Shown here: in pieces, positions 25,335-27,092 of the stretch
Layout: every line of letters starts with the position of its first letter
How positions within the stretch are numbered: position 1 is the stretch's first letter
Source of the DNA: Bradyrhizobium sp.
GTDB lineage: Bacteria; Pseudomonadota; Alphaproteobacteria; Rhizobiales; Xanthobacteraceae
Length of the DNA: 27,092 nt
NCBI GenBank assembly: GCA_028290305.1
Contig: JAQGKC010000043.1
Span: 1 to 27,092, forward strand
Reading direction: 5' to 3'
Notes under the pieces: model-generated
Databases searched by the model: none
Told to the model about the DNA's origin: nothing
Seen by the model: the letters and a program-made list of their open reading frames with translations, nothing else
Made by a program: the position numbers and the translations under genes

Positions 25335-25368
25335 AAAAAGGCCCCGGCTTGCGCAGCCGGGGCTTTTT
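25335..25368 (-). terminator. Intrinsic terminator of ftsZ (bidirectional form)
   Basis: Perfect 9-bp stem GCCCCGGCT / AGCCGGGGC (25341-25349 and 25355-25363) with loop TGCGC, flanked by AAAAAG on the left and TTTTT on the right. On the minus strand it ends in CCTTTTTC after the ftsZ stop, a classical rho-independent terminator; the mirror-image A/T tracts would let it work in either direction. Confidence 0.92.
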
Positions 25369-25392
25369 CCGTCGTCGGAATTGTAACAATTT

Positions 25393-27092
25393 TCAGTTCG
25401 CCTGCCGGCGCAGGAAGGCCGGGATATCAAGATGGTCGTCGCCCTGTGGCGTTGGTGCAACAGGTGCCGGGCGGCCGTGAATGTCCAATCCCTGAGGTGC
25501 GGGCCGGCGGGCGTATTCTGATACCGGCTCGTTGACCGCCATTTGCTGCGCGACCGAACGTTGGGGCTTCCGCTCCGGCAGCGGCGGCATCGGCGCCATG
25601 GCCGGACCCGAGGCGCGGGCTGCGATCGGCGGCTCGGTCTCTTCGTCGCGGCGACCGAGGCCGACATTGGCAAGGCGCTGCAGCAGCGACATCCGGGTTT
25701 TTTGCGGATGCTCTTCCTCGGCATCGCCGCGGGCCTGCCGAATTTCGTTCTGTGCAGGCATCGGCAGATCTTCGAATTTCGGCATCCTTGGCGTGCGAAG
25801 CGGCGCACGTTCGGCTGCTTGCGGGATGAAGGTCTCGGGCGTCGCGGGCTCGGGCGTCTCGACGCGCGTGACGTCATGATCCGGGAACAATGACGGTTTC
25901 TGCGCGATCGGGCGAACCGTGACATCGCCATAGGAGCCGGGCTGCAGCGGCGCCGACGCAACCGGGGTTTCCGGAGCGACCGCGGCTGCGATAGCCGCGA
26001 GCGCCGCCCGTTCAACGCTGCCCGAGGCGCGCTGCTGCGGTGCGGCAGCCGCCGGCTGCGATGCATCCGGCTTCTGGGCGCGTTCGGCAAGACGCTGATT
26101 GTCAGCGCGCAGACGGGCCGTCAGATCGGCCAGACGGGTGTCCGGCGTAGCGCTGGACCCCGCGGCATTGGCCGCCGGTGCAGCCGGGGCCGCGGCGTTG
26201 CGCGAAATCAGCGCCTGTTCGATGCCGGTGGCAACGACGGAAACGCGGATCACGCCATCGAGGGTCTCGTCGAAGGTGGCGCCGACAATGATATTGGCGT
26301 CCTGATCGACTTCCTCGCGAATCCGGGTTGCGGCTTCGTCCACCTCGAACAGCGTCAGGTCCTTGCCGCCGGTGATCGAGATCAACAGGCCGCGGGCGCC
26401 CTTCATCGAGCTGTCGTCGATCAGCGGATTGGCAATCGCGGCCTCGGCCGCGGTCAATGCGCGCTTCTCGCCGGAGGCTTCGCCGGTGCCCATCATCGCC
26501 TTGCCCATTTCGCGCATCACGGCGCGAACGTCGGCGAAGTCGAGGTTGATCAGGCCTTCCTTGACCATCAGGTCGGTGATGCAGGCGACGCCGGAGTACA
26601 GCACCTGGTCGGCCATCGCGAAAGCGTCGGCGAAGGTGGTCTTCTCGTTGGCGACCCGGAACAGGTTCTGGTTCGGGATGATCAGCAGCGTGTCGACCAC
26701 CTTGTGCAGCTCGGAAATGCCGGCCTCGGCGGTGCGCATCCGGCGCTGGCCTTCAAAGTGGAACGGCTTGGTGACGACGCCGACGGTGAGGATACCCATG
26801 TCGCGCGCGGTCTTGGCGATGACGGGAGCAGCACCGGTGCCGGTGCCGCCGCCCATGCCGGCGGTGACGAACACCATGTTGGCGCCGGAGAGATGGTCGC
26901 GGAGCTCGTCGATCACTTCCTGCGCCGCGGCGGCGCCGACGTCCGGCTGCGAGCCGGCGCCGAGGCCCTGGGTGACCTTGGTGCCCATCTGCACGATGCG
27001 CTGCGCCTTCGACATGGTGAGCGCCTGGGCGTCGGTATTGGCGACGACGAAGTCGACGCCTTGCAGCCCGCTCGTGATCATGTTGTTGACGG
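25393..27092 (-). CDS. ftsZ: Cell division protein FtsZ (N-terminus beyond window)
   Basis: Tubulin-like GTPase that forms the division ring. The window enters at [24 protein letters not shown], about 25-30 residues into the usual protein, so the start codon lies off the right edge. The tubulin signature [10 protein letters not shown], the T7 synergy loop [11 protein letters not shown] and the [14 protein letters not shown] segment are intact. After the globular domain (to about the ISRNAAAPA stretch) comes a Pro/Ala/Gln-rich linker of about 250 residues, longer than in E. coli but normal for Rhizobiales. The conserved C-terminal peptide [12 protein letters not shown], which binds FtsA and other partners, ends the protein. 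A strong terminator follows. Confidence 0.97.
   Translation of the reverse strand, partial: VNNMITSGLQGVDFVVANTDAQALTMSKAQRIVQMGTKVTQGLGAGSQPDVGAAAAQEVIDELRDHLSGANMVFVTAGMGGGTGTGAAPVIAKTARDMGILTVGVVTKPFHFEGQRRMRTAEAGISELHKVVDTLLIIPNQNLFRVANEKTTFADAFAMADQVLYSGVACITDLMVKEGLINLDFADVRAVMREMGKAMMGTGEASGEKRALTAAEAAIANPLIDDSSMKGARGLLISITGGKDLTLFEVDEAATRIREEVDQDANIIVGATFDETLDGVIRVSVVATGIEQALISRNAAAPAAPAANAAGSSATPDTRLADLTARLRADNQRLAERAQKPDASQPAAAAPQQRASGSVERAALAAIAAAVAPETPVASAPLQPGSYGDVTVRPIAQKPSLFPDHDVTRVETPEPATPETFIPQAAERAPLRTPRMPKFEDLPMPAQNEIRQARGDAEEEHPQKTRMSLLQRLANVGLGRRDEETEPPIAARASGPAMAPMPPLPERKPQRSVAQQMAVNEPVSEYARRPAPQGLDIHGRPAPVAPTPQGDDHLDIPAFLRRQAN

Overview
The window looks like a chromosomal, high-GC segment of an alphaproteobacterium of the Bradyrhizobium / Nitrobacteraceae type. 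This rests on the order ftsZ, lpxC, bamD, recN, ligA (read on the minus strand), an FtsZ with a long Pro/Ala-rich linker and a DIPAFLRRQ tail, and intergenic palindromes beginning GTCATTCCGG and ending CCGGAATGAC, which I recall as common in Bradyrhizobium. The genus is an inference; no rRNA or other marker is present.

Layout. 1-920: 3' end of a UvrD/PcrA helicase. 956-1684: orphan ORF with a TTG start. 1862-3543: two-gene ABC-2 exporter like E. coli YadG/YadH. 3687-5428: three exported envelope proteins (glycine-zipper protein, L,D-transpeptidase, PsiF-repeat protein). 5693-8101: MHYT-PAS-GGDEF-EAL c-di-GMP enzyme. 8137-10434 (minus): multi-TM protein fused to a spermidine-synthase-like domain. 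10784-12385: CrtI-like FAD oxidoreductase. 12629-14353: small unknown protein, prmA and a YkgJ-type Cys-cluster protein. 14436-14636 (minus): small basic protein. 14829-16661: aminopeptidase P homologue. 17047-18321: Bcr/CflA-type MFS exporter. 18419-20569 (minus): ligA. 20693-20980: single-domain GIY-YIG protein. 21073-27092 (minus): recN, bamD, lpxC and the 5'-truncated ftsZ.

How the genes work together. The right third is a housekeeping block for cell division (FtsZ), lipid A synthesis (LpxC), outer-membrane assembly (BamD) and DNA repair/replication (RecN, LigA). UvrD at the left end adds repair. The middle is a mixture of envelope, signalling and transport genes in mostly single-gene units, separated by repeats.

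Most unusual signals. (i) A roughly 65-bp double-hairpin module sits in the apical loop of a hairpin in two unrelated intergenic repeats, at 10.7 and 16.8 kb, which suggests a tiny nested element that targets hairpin loops. (ii) The GIY-YIG gene is bracketed closely by an inverted pair of REP-like palindromes, a geometry like a REP/RAYT unit but with a different nuclease fold. (iii) The aminopeptidase P homologue has Val in place of one of its five metal ligands. (iv) Five helically phased GTGGA cores, one an exact DnaA-box consensus match, follow the FAD oxidoreductase gene. (v) Two abutting perfect 13-bp palindromes lie upstream of the aminopeptidase gene. No tRNA, rRNA, CRISPR array, complete insertion sequence or prophage was seen.
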